Origin: Asterochloris sp. CNOR1
Taxonomy: Eukaryota > Chlorophyta > Trebouxiophyceae > Trebouxiales > Trebouxiaceae
Length of the DNA: 64,000 nt
Reading direction: 5' to 3'
Assembly (NCBI GenBank): GCA_963969365.1
Contig: OZ017752.1
Span: forward strand, 62,001-126,000
Both the position numbers and the translations under genes were made by a program. Position 1 is the stretch's first letter. Every line of letters starts with the position of its first letter. Positions 12,054 through 24,708 of this stretch are shown here, one piece after another. Below the pieces are notes generated by a model. That model did not search any database. It was not told the origin of the DNA and saw nothing but the letters and a program-made list of their open reading frames with translations.

Positions 12054-12982
12054 GCCTCAAAGAATAGAATCAGCCTCTGCTGCCACAAAACTTCATCTGC
12101 ACATGCAGTGAATGAATTCCTTATCCCAATCAGTTTCAGATTTGACTCAGACCCTGAATTTCCATGCTTAGTACAGAATTCTGAACCTGCTGCAGTGCTG
12201 CCCATACTTGGTGATCGAATTTGACCTCTCTGAACACTCCTGAATGACGAGGCAGACCAGCGAAAGATGAGGCATGGCAGCATCTCCAGGGACCGCTGTT
12301 AGTTACCTTGCTGTGCAGATGTCGGCACCCTATCTGTGGCTCAAATCATGATTAGCAGGGCCCTGCCTTTTGTGGGGCCTGCCCACAGCGCGCTGGAGGT
12401 ACTGCAGTATGCCATATGTGGGCAAGACAAGCAAAGTAAAGCTTACAGCCAGCTTTGCCTGCTCCAGACTTGCAGTGCAAAGATGTAAGGCAGGTCCTGC
12501 CCAGTCTAGCTCCTGATGTGGCAGATGAGCAAGTCTCGGTTGGACACCCCAGGCACCCTCTAGAGTAGGTGATCCAATCTGCAGACTTTAAGCATCTGCA
12601 ATGTTGCTGCGTGCACGGAGCAATTGGACACAGAAGGTGTGCCCTGCCAGAGCTCATTCCAAGGCTTGGGATTGATCAGCCACCATATCTCTGCTTGTTC
12701 ATGGGCAGAAGCCTCCCATTTTGGTGGACGCAAATCTGCCCCAATGCTGATCGAGCGCCAGAAGCCTGGCATGCCCGGAAGCCTGGCATAGGGTGCAGAC
12801 CTATGAGACTACTACACTTGCAGGAAGTGCGTTAGTGTCTGCAGCAGAGCTTCTGGTGCAGTTCTTGGGTTGGACAGAGTCTGTTGGGGCGCTGCTCCGC
12901 GAGCGTTTGTCAGAACGAAAGCGGCATGACCTACTTGAGCTGATGGCGCCAATGCCACGGTCAAAGCTTTGACAGGTACAAG
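12054..12982. other. Intergenic, UVSSA 3' UTR and NDH-2 5' region
   Basis: No family was recognised on either strand. A 166-codon minus ORF (12801-13301) overlaps the NDH-2 first exons and reads as low-complexity shadow. The stretch probably holds the UVSSA 3' UTR and the NDH-2 promoter and leader. Confidence 0.4.
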
Positions 12983-15900
12983 ATGCACGGCTGTTATTAT
13001 CATCAGCGCCTTCACCCTCAGAATCAATTGCTGAAGTGTCAGCAAACTCATCAAGCCCTAGCCACAGGGTCGTACCAAACACATCGAGCATCAAGCCATG
13101 CATGTTCCAATCAGCACAGAACAACAAGGGTGCATGTCTCAGCGCAGGCGACCCAGGTTTGCATGGCACCTCCCCATGCATGCATGTCCGGTGAGCTAGC
13201 CTTTGACTCATTGTGTCTGCTCTGTGTGTCGGCAGCTGCAGCTTGAGCCGCAACAGGAGACAGAACTCAGCAGTGCGGCTACGTCCCAACCTGGGCCGCA
13301 AGCTAAGCCGCGAGTGGTGATTCTGGGGTCAGGCTGGGGCGCCATCAGCTTCCTGAAGGGCCTACCTGACAACATCAGGTGTGCAGACCAGCACATCCTG
13401 GAGCAGTCTGCATCTTCCTGCCGTATGCCAGCATGCTGCACCTGCCTGGGAGGTGCTGCCTGCTCAGCATCCTTTCACAGTGCCTCTTGAAGCCCACAGA
13501 CAGCTGTCTGCTGAAAGTTGAAACTGACATCACTTGCCTCTTGCAGGACTGCATAACTGCAGTCAGCTGTCAGGCCTTGAGTAGCCAATTCAGGCTGAAC
13601 TTATGCCTGCACCCACACTTGTCTGCTGCCTGGTCCTCTTGACAGTTCTACCCCAGTCTCACATGCTGCCATCCCTGCATGCCTGCAGCCAGCAGTATGA
13701 CATCACCCTAGTGTCTCCGAGGTCTTTCTTCCTGTTCACAGCCCTGCTACCTCAAGTCACCACTGGCAGCTTGGAGGAGCGGAGCATCACGGAGTCAATT
13801 CGCAAGATACTGCGGAAGAAGGTGAGCAACTTCATGTCTGCACGGACTACTGGTGGGTGAGGCACACAGGCATGTGTTCCTGTGGGTGGATACAGTGCGG
13901 GAAGGGGAAACGCTCGGTGGATGGGCGGGGGCTCAGCCGCACAGGCATTTGTCGCAGTGGGTGCACACTCTGTGCAGGAAGAGGATGGGTGGGAGAATCA
14001 AGCCATACACGTGTTTGACCTTATGGTCCTGTGGACTGGGCCTGACCACCAGTGAGAGGCAATGAGATGCGTCTTGCCTTGCGCATCAAGCCTCCTTCAG
14101 GCGCCAGGCATGCCATCAGGTTGGCTGATATTGGCTCCTCCACGCGCCAGGCATGCCATCAGGTTGGCTGATGCTGGCTCCTCCACGCGCCAGGCATGCC
14201 ATCAGGTTGGCTGATACTGGGCACCAGCTTGCAATGCCAGGCTCAGGGTCCAGGGAGCCAGCAATCACACTCTGAGCACTAGCCTGCAATGTCAGGCTCA
14301 GGGTCCTGGGAGCCAGCAGTCACACTCTGGGCACTAGCTTGCAACGCCAGGCTGTGCAGTTGGCTGGAGCATCGATGCACGACATGACCAAACACAGCTG
14401 GCAGCAGCCATGTTGTGCCTCAAACAGCATCTGGCTGCTGGCAGCAGCAGCTGCCTGCCACTGCAACAGGACACAGCTGCTGGGGACCTCAGACGCTGAT
14501 GAGAACCATTGAGCTGGCCTTGCTGATGGATGAGCTCCTGCATATGAAGCCACCTGCTTGCCCGCCACCTGCATGTGCTGGTGCAGAGCAACCACTGCAA
14601 CGCAGCATGGAGCATCTTCTAATACCTGCACCCACTGCGTAATGGAAATACCTCAACGGCATCATGATGCCTGCACCATGCAGGCAGCCACCTGCATGCC
14701 ACCACGCAAATGCGCTGGTGCAGGGCAAGAAACTTGTGGCAGCATGGAGCCTCATCCTGGCACCCGCACCCACAAGGGGGCAGTGCCAGGCGGCTTCTCA
14801 CTGTCTCTGAAGCCAGCTGCATGCCTGACATGTCCTGTGCTGATGCGCAGGGCAAGTACTATGAGGCAGCAGTGACTGACATCGACCCCACCACCAAGGT
14901 GGTGTCTGCCGCATTCCCCCAGCATGCTGGGCTGGAGCAGCACAGCTTCCAGGTGCCCTACGACATCCTCATCCTCTCCGTGGGGAGCGTGAACAACACC
15001 TTTGGCATCAAGGTGCGGCATGCCCTTCATAGGGTCAGACCTGGCTCAAGTCAAGACCGCGGCCCCCTTGTTGCACTTGCACTCCCTAAACCCTAACCCC
15101 CCCGGTGGGCCATGCCCCTCTTGGGAAAGCCCAGGTTTGTTTTGGTGGGTGCTTGCACCAACCCTGGACCTTGTTTGGGCTGTGTTGCGTGCTGATGTGC
15201 ATGTCCAGCAGCTGATGCCAGTTGCAAACCTGCTGGTCGCAGCTGCTGCACTTGGCGTCAAGGTGAGGACATGGCTGGCCCCCTGGTGCCACTGATGAGT
15301 GCACATTTCCTTCAGACTGGTGCTGCCGGCCTGACCTGAGGCTGGAATCTTGGATAGCATGGCGGTGTCGGCCCTACTTACAGTCGGGGCTGAGCTGCAG
15401 CAGAGGCTGCATGTTTGAGTTTCTCAGGCCGTGTTCTTGCGTAACGTCGATCCCCCATCTGCAGGGTGTCAAGGAGCACGCCCACTTCTTCAAGAGCATT
15501 GCAGGTCAGCGATGTGCCCCTGCAGTTCCTGTGCGGCCTGAATCCACAGTATGGAGTTCATGCATGCACTTGCTCTGCAACAATGATTGGACAGGGCTGC
15601 TGCAAAGCCTGGGTAATGTAGTTCCTGATCAGTGTGTCTGCATAGCCTGGTCAAAGGCAGTGCCTGAACATGGTTCCTGTGCAGCAGGACAGCCATCCTG
15701 ACAAGACATCTCATTTGCCACAGAGCTGATCCCGTTGGACGAGCCACTCTTGCGCTGCCTGCAGATGCCAATGCCCTGCGGCAACGAGTGTGCGAGTGTT
15801 TTGAGCGGGCAGCCCTGCCTGACACATCTGAGCAGGTGCGCTGTGTGCTGCCGCCATGTGGATGCTCCCAGTGTGTGTCTGCTGTCAGTACAGACCAAAG

Positions 15901-18900
15901 CATACATCACTGAGTCAGAGCCGCTTCCATGAACTTCAGCATCATGGCCCTGCACTTGATTTAGCTGTCTGCAGAGGTGGCACCTGGCAACCTGCCCCTG
16001 TGAGCTCCTTGCTGGCACAGCATTGCATCATCTCACTCTCCAGGGTCTGGCACGAGCTGCAGCTCCTGCAGGTGGCCAGACTGCACCTTGCACAGCAAGT
16101 GCACCAAGCACGCACATGCACAGCATTCAATTGCCTGTCACATCACTTTTTCTTTGGTGTTCGCAGGAGAAGAGGCGCCTGCTGACCTTCATTGTGGTGG
16201 GCGGTGGCCCCACAGGCGTGGAGGTGGCAGCTGAGCTGTTTGACCTCATCTGTGAGGATCTGACCAAGTACTACCCTGACCTGCGTCATTTTGCCTGTGT
16301 CAAGCTGGTGGAGCTGCAGGTGGGATCATTGTGCAGTGCTCTTTCATGTTGCCTGCTGGGTGCATGCTGGTTCATGCACTCATGAGTGAGTGTGCTAACT
16401 GACTGTTTGCATGCACAACTGTCTTCAACTGCATGTTGGTGCATGGTCAGATGCGCAAGCTGGCCTGCTGACTGCAGCTCCTGCTTGGGTCCCTGCGTGA
16501 CCCTGTCTGCTTGCAAGCTTGCATGCACCCAATGCCCCTGCTGCTGATGCTCTTGCACGCCTTGAGAAAGCAAAACATCGCCACAGCGGTTTTTTCTGGT
16601 GTGGACTGACAGAGTAGCTGTCCTGCTTTGCAGGACCATGTACTCTCCACATATGACCGGCAGATCTCTGACTACACATCCCAGCTATTCAGCAGGTGTG
16701 CTGCTCATCACAGCTGCCTGTGCGCCAGTGGCTGCGCGTTGTCACACAGCAACCTGCTGCGCTTAAGCCGGGCCACACTGAGACTTTGCAACTGCTCTGT
16801 GAGGGCAGCAGATGCCTGTGCTGCAAAGCCTGAGGCAACTGCCCATGCAGGAATGGCATACAGCTCTTGATAAACACCAAAGTCTCAAACATTGCGGAAG
16901 ATGTGCTGACAGTGGTGGACAATGTGACAGGCGCTGAGCAGGACATCCCCTACGGAGCCTGTGTGTGGGCCACAGGTGACTGCCTGGGATGCTTGGGTGC
17001 CCAGTTTGGAGCTGCTTGAGGGCGGCAGGGTAAGCTTGAAGGGCGCTGGAAGCGGGTCTAGGCGCTTTTGTGAATTCAGGCAGTCCTGATGGTCAGAAAC
17101 ATTGCCCCAGAAGGTCAGGTACTGTTGATGGGCCAAGAGAACAGGCCAGGCTGCCCTAACAGAGTCAGGTGTTGTCAAAGGGCAGAGGACACAGGCCCAG
17201 CTGTTCGGGTTGCGTCTGCCTGGGCTCTGTTGCAAAGATGTCGGCTGCACAGAATGTGCCCCGGACACTCTGATGCCACTGCTGGTGTTGGCTGGTCTGC
17301 AGCAGCATTGCCAAGCCAGCAAGGTGGCCTGCCAGCCTCAGAAGAAGAGGCTCGCATGACTGAGCAAGTAATATTGCTGGTGCCTGCAGGGGTAGCCATG
17401 CACCCTCTGATCAGGCAGCTGCAGAAGCGGCTTCCAGAGGGCTCACAGACGCACTGGAGGTGCGGCCTCACAACCTGACAAGCTGTTGCTCTGCTCTTAG
17501 TCAGCATGCAGCGCATGCCGGCTGTCTTTCAGCTGGACCTGTCAGCACCTGCACACGCAGTGGCCTCCCAGCTGCTCTTGGCTGCGGCACCTAGCTGCCA
17601 GAAGCGACTTCCCTTCTTCTGTGCCGCAGGTCGATTGTCACGGATGGGCACCTTCAGGTGAAGGGCAGCAATGGCAGCATCTACGCGCTGGGCGATGCAG
17701 CCACCATTGACCAGCCCAAGGCTGTGGTGCGAGCCAAGGTGGGAGTCAGCTCTGTTCATGCGGGGCCGCTGAAACCCAGGGTTCAGTGCTAGGGTTGGCG
17801 CATCTACCTAGGGCCTGGCCCCTGCCCCTCATGCTGGTAGCCAGCAGGAGTCCTGTGCGACCGTATCACCAGCATGTGCAGAGGTGCTGCACCGCCCAGA
17901 AAGCTGAGCCATGCTGGAATCACATGGCATGGGCCTGATGTACCCAGGTCCCAGTCTCAGTGCAGTGCCACTTGTTTCTGATGCCCCTGTCACTGGGGAC
18001 TGAACATGATGTGCGCATGCTTGCGAGGGTGCCGTCAAAGCCCAGCCAAAGTGCTGCCTTTCTGCTGCCGCAGTGTGGTATACACTCCTCCCAAGCACCT
18101 CTTGCTGCACGGTGTGAATGCCCTGAGCTGCCTCATACAGCTGTACCCCATGGCAGGACAGTTCCTTTAGCCGGAGCTTTGCTCAGACATGATGGTGCCT
18201 CCCCAATCCCCCATTGGCAACGGCGGAGTCTGTCTGAAGAGCAGTCGCACTCTGTGCAAATGAGCAGGGTCAAACACGTCTTCACCACTACGTCCAACAG
18301 GTGTCTGCTTGATGTGAGCCCCTACATCCTGTGCAGGAGCTCTTTCAGAAGGCAGACAAGGATAGGGACGGCAAGCTCACCTTCAGCGAGCTGAGGCAGA
18401 TCCTTTGGGAGGGGTCCCAGGAATACTCCCACCTGGCCGAGCATGCACGGTTTCTGGACGGGTGCGAGCCAGAGCTGCATGCATCCGGCCAGACACATTT
18501 GCCTGCGATGTGTGGCCTTCAAGCATCGGCACCGTGAGCTTCCTTCCTGCGAGCAGGGGTTGCTCTGCTGAGCACGCAGCCTGATGACCGTGCAACAGCG
18601 TGACTGCTGCACTGCAACAGTGCGCAGGCCTGGGTCTTCAGGCAATTGTGCAAAGCTCATTGCTTATCACAGTTGCTTGTCTGTAAGAGGACGTGGTCTG
18701 CCAGTTATAGATGAGACTCTGCAGCTCTTGGCTGGAGGTCTGCACAAGTTTGGCTGTTTGGTTTGCCCTTGGTGTGGCCCTGCACAGCTTGCCAGGGCCT
18801 TACATCGCAGGCATGGGTCTCATCTCCAGCCTGCTCTGTGCCGGCGGACTGTTTTCCGCCTCATTTAGTCAGACCTGCATCACGAGTCAGTCCCGGACAC

Positions 18901-20851
18901 TGCTATGCAACCTCGCTGGCTCCAGCCAGCTTGGCAGGGGCCCTGCAGTCGTGTGCCTCACCTTCAGCATGCTCTGTGCAGATGAGCTGGTTCCGCTTCA
19001 TGTGCTCAGGGCTCTGCCGCGCCAACAGCCTGCTTCGTGCATGTGGCCTGTCACCGCGCAATCTGCTTAAGGCACTGCAGCTAGCATGGCCCAGGTCCTG
19101 CCTGTTGCTTCGCAGGCGGGCTGGGTCTGCCCGATTTGGTGGGCTGGTGAAGAAGCAGGTGGCAAAGGACGGCGGCAAGCCTTCAACACTCCCCATGGAC
19201 TCTATTGATGAGGACACCATGCTGGATGAGGCCCAGTTCTTGGATCTGATCAAGTGCATAGACAAGGGCCTGCGCGCCCTGCCAGCCACCGGGCAGGTGG
19301 GTTGCCTACACCTTTTCATGAGCCTTAACACATCTCGTGCCCAGTGGGGGCATGGCTTGGCATGGCAGTTGCCTGCATTGAGCCTGCACACGCTGCCAGC
19401 CACCGGCAGGTGGGAGCTGCCGTTTGAAATCCACTGGACAGTGCGTGGGTTCCCTGCACCCAGTGGTCTGCCAGGCCTGAGAGCACTTCATGCCAAGCAG
19501 CACTAAGTGGTATGGCGTGGCACGTCTTCCGCCTGTATACTCGTCAGGAGCTGTCTGTGGCCTGCGCAACATGACAGGTACTTCGCATGTGGGCCCTGCC
19601 GCTCCATAGGGCTGGGGAGTGGAGCGCTGTGCAGTTTGCAGTGTTTGACTGTCAAAATAACGCCTTGGGTTGCAGTTGACCTGGGGGCAGGCACCTGGGG
19701 TGGGCCCTGCCTCTGCACAGGGCTGGGCCGTGGTGGGTTGCCATGCACACGCTAGGAGCGGTGCCAGAGCACTGCCCAAATCTAACCTGTCCAGCCTGCC
19801 TGCCTCTGCATGAACAAGGGCCTGCAGGCCTCGCCAGCCTCGCTTTGGGGGCATGCTGCCACTGCACTAGGTCAGGCAGCTGGTCATGTAGGGCGCTACC
19901 TAGACGACCCACACGGCGGTGACAACTGAAGTGCTGGATGTCTTCTGTATAGGTGGCTGGTCAGGAGGGGACCTACCACAACCCACACTGTGATGACAAC
20001 TGAAGCGCTGGATGCCTTCTGTGTAGGTGGCTGGTCAGGAGGGGACCTACCTGGGCAAGCTGTTTGCCAAGCAGCTGCTGTGTCCTGGCATGCCGCTGCC
20101 CCCATCTGCCAAGCCGTTCAGGTGGAGCTGTGTGCTGCTCTGGCGACTGTTGGGTGTGCTGCATCGCTGAGCTGCTGAACAAAAAACACCTGCCAAGCCC
20201 AGAGTTGGGGCAACGTGTTGCTCTGGCAGCCATTCATCTGATGCATGCCTGGTGCTACTCCACTGGCATGGGGTTGCCTGCCAGCCGTACTGGGCAGCAT
20301 TGTTTTGTCACAGTTGCAGCGTCCAGCCACGTGCTTCTGCCATGCAGGTACAATCACAGGGGCAGTCTGGCATATGTTGGTGAGCATGCATCTGCTTAGC
20401 TGCCTGCACCGTGACCTGCTCCTGGTGCAGCACTGGCTCTCACGCGCTGATCCTTGCTGTGCAGGCGGTGACAAAGCAGTGATGGAGATGCCCAGGTGGG
20501 GCACAGCTTCAGCATGCCCTTGAACTCTCTGTTTATCTGCTGAGGTCTGCCCGCTACACCCCGCTGCAAGAGCACCCGGGGACCAATATGTTTGTGCCAC
20601 AGGTTTGGTGTCCTCAAAGGCTTTGGCGCTGGTCTGGCCTGGCGGGGCTTTGAGACCTGGAGACAAGTCTCATGGCGTAATCGTGTCCTCGTCACCATAG
20701 ATTTCTTCAGATGCAAGGTCAGTTGTTTCGCTCGACTTTTTTCTGAGTTCAAGCCAAGGTGTGCTGCTTTAAGGGACAACGCTCTTTCCTGCAGATCTTT
20801 GGACGTGATGTGGAGTTTGGTGATGCAGAGCTGCCGAATGACTCCCAGTGA
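12983..20851 (+). CDS. Type II NAD(P)H dehydrogenase (alternative NDH-2, NDB-like, EF-hand)
   Basis: Single-subunit flavoenzyme oxidising NAD(P)H and reducing quinone without proton pumping. Eighteen exons join in phase to 625 residues: 12983-13156, 13236-13378, 13689-13821, 14851-15012, 15465-15504, 15765-15835, 16167-16319, 16634-16695, 16851-16975, 17390-17459, 17630-17738, 18337-18461, 19116-19296, 20027-20121, 20348-20379, 20464-20494, 20603-20717 and 20795-20851. Motifs: FAD-binding VVILGSGWGAISFL, SPRSFFLFTALLP, NAD-binding VVGGGPTGVEVAAEL, second FAD motif IYALGDAA, and C-terminal GFGAGLAWRGFETW. An EF-hand loop, DKDRDGKLTFSE, is inserted before LPATGQVAGQEG, as in plant NDB enzymes, which suggests calcium control. 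The first 58 residues look like an organelle presequence; compartment is undetermined. Introns carry tandem repeats and copies of exon 13 and 14 edges. Confidence 0.92.
14101..14228. repeat. 43-bp tandem repeat, 3 copies (NDH-2 intron 3)
   Basis: The unit starting GCGCCAGGCATGCCATCAGG recurs at 14101, 14144 and 14187 with one or two substitutions. It is intronic. Confidence 0.9.
14221..14356. repeat. 55-bp tandem repeat, about 2.4 copies (NDH-2 intron 3)
   Basis: TTGCAATGCCAGGCTCAGGG-like blocks begin near 14229, 14284 and 14339, joined by GGAGCCAGCA and CACACTCTG. It directly follows the 43-bp array. Confidence 0.85.
19907..20054 (+). repeat. 74-bp tandem duplication containing the exon 14 acceptor
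   Basis: Copy 1 (19907-19980) and copy 2 (19981-20054) share an ACCCACAC start, a CTTCTGT(A/G)TAG acceptor and GTGGCTGGTCAGGAGG. Only copy 2 continues into the real exon at 20027. Copy 1 would shift the frame and stop quickly. Confidence 0.9.
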
Positions 20852-22470
20852 TGCCCTGCTGCTGTATACCATGTATTTGTGAGTCAACCAGTCTCTCAAC
20901 ATCAATGCTCGGCTGGTGGCAATGCAGCTACCTGTCTCACAGCTCTGCCTTGTCAAATGATGTCCCCGCCATGCTGAGTCCATGAGCCACATACATTGTC
21001 AGCTTCTCTGCACAATAATGTGCGTCTGCATGTTGACTATGATTCCCAGGCTGTCTGTGGACAGCTGGTTGCTGAACTGCAGTTGTGCCCCCACTGGTGC
21101 AACAACAGCTCAGCTTTGTAGCAGAATTCAAGTCAACATCCCTTTGCCAAAGTACATGTGGCATCATGTACAGCGCCTTTAACACAAGTTAGCCCCTGCT
21201 GCAAGCATTGGTGTGGCACCAATCAATAATGGTCTGAAGGGTCCTGGTCCAGGCAAAGCTGCTGGCGGAAGCCTCCAGAGGATTCTGGAGCTCACGCCAA
21301 TATTGGCCAAAGACCTTTGACATCATGTATCGCGTTAGTGCCAACACTCCTCCTGCCCTGTGCCAATCAGGCTCCCTCGCTGTCTTTGTCTTGCTGCATG
21401 CGGCTCTGAACACTTAGACGCCATCATCAGTGATGAAGAGGAATTTTTAGTTGAGCTATATCGAGACACTAGGGCCGAACCACCTCTACCTTTGTGTAAC
21501 TGCCGTATCAGAGATGCTGCCTCATTTTGCTATGACTTGCTGACTGCCAAACCTGCCTGACATTGCATCAGCTTGTAATAGCCGTCCGTTAGGCTCCTGT
21601 CTGTGCATTGGTATCTTCTGAGCACTAGTTGCCTTTCCCCCTGAATTTCGAAATCAGAAGCCTTTTTCTCATTGTAATGTGTTTGGTAAGGCCTGCCACC
21701 ACTTTTCAATGCCAGAGTGCCATCCCTGTCTCACATCATGTGGAGCTGTTTATGGAGCATCAAACCTGCAAGCTGCCACCTGCACCCATTGTTCTGGGCA
21801 GATCCCACAATGTTTTCACCATGTGATGGAAGCTTGCAATCAATTGATGCCTGGGAGCTTGGCTTTATCTCTGCAAGCCTGGTGCACTTGGGGCAGCCTG
21901 AGTCCTGCTGGTTGGTCCAGAACGCAGGCACTCCCTCGAGGCAGCGAGCTCGCTGCCTGCATTTGGCACAGGTGCAGGCCTCTTTGCTGTTGCATCAAAC
22001 ATTGACAAGCTCACAAAGTAGTGGCCCATTAATGTCCCATTAATGTTGGGCTCCAGGGTCCCACTTCTGCTGCCACCTCAGGCTGCTGGGGGCTCTACCA
22101 ACTGCCCCTAGACCCTTGACCCAAAGGTTTGCGGCTGCTGCCTGCCAAGGTCAGGGCCATGTTGCTGCTGCTGCGTTTGTGATGGGGGTCAGCATCTGCA
22201 GGTGATACATGCTGTTGATCAATTTTGTCACTGAGGTTAATCGGTTGTTTACCTGCTTCATCCTCACTTGTGCTGGACCGCTGGGGCTCGATGAGGGATG
22301 ACTGGTGCCTGTCAAAGGCAATGAGGCAGGCCTGGCACATGAAAGATCTATGTGCTGCAATGACACTGTGCACGCTATGGCTGTCTGTCTGCCACTACCA
22401 GGTGCGCTCATACAGGCTCAGTGCGGTTAACTGGTGCCAGGCCTGCCCACCTCCGTTGACAGGCATTGGC
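20852..22470. other. Intergenic, no confident gene
   Basis: Two weak signals only. On the minus strand about 21731-21998, an open frame has a cysteine pattern (CTCAKC, then CPKC 28 residues on) but no in-frame ATG before it. A nearby minus ORF (22373-22095) contains FMCQACLIAF and could be another exon of the same zinc-binding protein. On the plus strand, 21360-21560 is open and acidic (SDEEEFLVELY). Neither matches a family I recognise. Confidence 0.35.
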
Positions 22471-22825
22471 CAGCCCTGATGTCTTCATGTGTGGCCTGGA
22501 ACAGCTAGGCAGTCTGAAAATGAATGATTTTCAGGATAGGTCAGCATTTTTCACCAACCTTGTCAGTCTAAACTGCCTTAGGATCAGTTCGGGCCACAGC
22601 GGCACGAGATTCGTGGCTCTGCAGGCCAGATACAAGCAGCCGAGGCGTGCAGGAGGCAGGCGGTTCACAATGCCTGGAGTTGCAAACCAGGCTTATAAGG
22701 TCAGCACTCCAGATTGGCAGACCTTGTTGCCTGTGACTGTGCAAGGCACTGGTAGCACTCCTGGGCAAGAAGCCATGTTGTGGTTACTGTTGGTGGACTG
22801 AAAGTCGACTGCTTCCTGTGCAGAC

Positions 22826-24239
22826 TTGCCACTAGAGTTACTCGCCACGATACTGGCCTTTGTCCCCAGCCTCAAAGCAAGACTCAGGCTGGCCACAGTA
22901 GCAAAGGGGTGGCTTGCTGCCCTCGCCAACTCAGACAGCTACTCACGTGGTTGTTCGCAGCAACAATGGGCAGGAAACCCACTTGGGCCAGTGGACTTCC
23001 ATGGGCCTAATGCCCCCGTGTTGCAGCAGGATGTGCTTGCAGCGCTGGCTGCAAGTGGCATAGCGTTCTGGTTAAGTCAGGCTTTCGCTTGAGTGTTTGC
23101 CCTGTGCTCATCTTCTTATGGCTATGGCAAAGCTTGACCAGCCAAGGCTTGACGGTCAAGTGCTCAACGCCGGTCAAGGTCAACCACCTGAGAGCAGAAT
23201 GCCTGCTGGGCAATCTAGTCTCCTGAGCCCTGAGTGATTGGCCTACCTGAGCTTTCAGCCGCTGAGCTCACACAGAGCCCCTGTGGCTGCAAAATCATTT
23301 CCAAGAAAGCATGGCACTCAACATGCCGCGTACGTCACGTATTGCACACCAGCGTACGTGACTTGTTGCAGAGCAAGGGCCCTGACCTCCAATATGTGTG
23401 TCCATGGCGGACTCTCATTGTGCAGCAGTCGGCTTGCGCCCTCAATGCGCGTCAACAACCTGAATCCCCATCCTGCCCTGCAGGAGCTGGGCCTGGCTGC
23501 CTCCCACCGTCAGGCGCGTTATGTTTACACACAGCCCGCCGGCTGACTGTCCTACCCTAGCCTGTGTGGAGGAGGTTATGTGGGGTTTTCTCTACGCACC
23601 TGCACAGCGCTAGATGTCACCAAATGCCCAAGCGCGAGGTTCCTGGAGGCATCATTCCACAATGTGTTCTGGGACTCCGTGAAGGCATCTCCTAAGCATC
23701 TGTCCCTGGGACCTGCAGCATCATTCACAGAGATCCGCTGGCTGAAGCAGCTGGCGGCACTGCCACAGCTGACCAGTGTTGAGCTCAACTGCGGTGAGTT
23801 CAGCCCTGGCAGAGTCTTGACCCAGCTGCCAGCAGGTTGTGAGCTAGTCATACACACAAGTGGCGGTGACATTACGCTGGAGGAGTCACTGCCACATTGT
23901 ACTAGCCTGCTACACCTGGTGAGCCTTCACGTTATGATCAGCGTCCCGCTGTACATGTCAGATGTTGATTTCAGTTGTCTGGCTAGCTGTCCCAACCTGA
24001 GGGAGGTCTGGCTGCCTATTGATGACTGTTGTGGAAATTGCGATCTGACGAACCCGGATTGGGTCGATCTGTCCACCCTCAAGGATGTGCCAACCCGCTG
24101 CTCAGTTGTACCGGGGTTTGAAGATGCTGCCATGCACATAGGTTCATTAAAGCCTCCTGCTGGCTGGAGTGTTGCACCTTATGACAATAGCGAGGACCTG
24201 ATCTGCTTTGAACATGGCAGCCAACAGCTGTTGGCATGA
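22826..24239 (+). pseudogene. F-box/LRR-like gene, tandem copy A, probably broken
   Basis: Exon 1 encodes an F-box-like start (LPLELLATILAFVPSL then RLATVAKGWLAAL). The second part, 23580-24239, carries LRR-like text (LKQLAALPQLTSVELNCG, LASCPNLREVWL) and ends in a stop. Two lesions separate it from copy B. The exon 1 donor is CGCTTGAGT where copy B has CACGTGAGT, so GT is lost and the frame stops at once. A 2-bp insertion near 23580 puts a TAG in frame before the LRR part. The LRR part alone remains open for 219 residues, so a shorter product from another start is possible. Confidence 0.7.
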
Positions 24240-24708
24240 GTATATCAGTGTGTGGCAGCAGCAGCTGCAGTTTGGAGGCCACCATTGAATCAAAGTGCAT
24301 GCTGTCTGCATTGTTCTCTCATTGTCCTGTAATCAACGATGATGTCAGGCAAGGCTGTGTCAGGCCTGCCCGCCCATCAGCAGGCATTCAGCCCTGATAG
24401 CTTCATGTGGCTGGAAGCCAGGCAGTCAGGCTGGATTTTCATTCAGAGTAGGTCAGCCTGCAGGTTTGACGACCTGACCATTTCAGCATGAGAAGGTCTC
24501 TCGGATATGGCACAAAGGTGGGCTGGAGATAACAGCCGAGGCTTACAAAGATCAGGGAGTCCACGATGTCCCAGAGACGCAAGAGAGGCTTTGAAGGTCA
24601 GCACTCCAGCAGGCGTTATTGCCTGTATCCGGCGCAAAGCACAGGCAGCACTCCTGGCAGGAAGCCACATATTTGGTTGACATTCGAAGTTGTGCCATGC
24701 ACTGAAAG

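Noticed and set aside
12801-13301. 166-codon minus ORF opposite the NDH-2 start
   Set aside because: It overlaps two phased NDH-2 exons, lacks any domain and shows no splice logic.
15086-15105. CCCTAAACCCTAACC and scattered AGGGTTCAGGGTT strings as telomeric sequence
   Set aside because: Only one or two units occur inside introns (also near 990, 2445 and 17775). They are too short for a telomere or an internal telomeric array.
21360-21560. Small acidic plus ORF as a gene
   Set aside because: 66 codons, no family, no splice partners and no promoter sign; kept only in the gap description.
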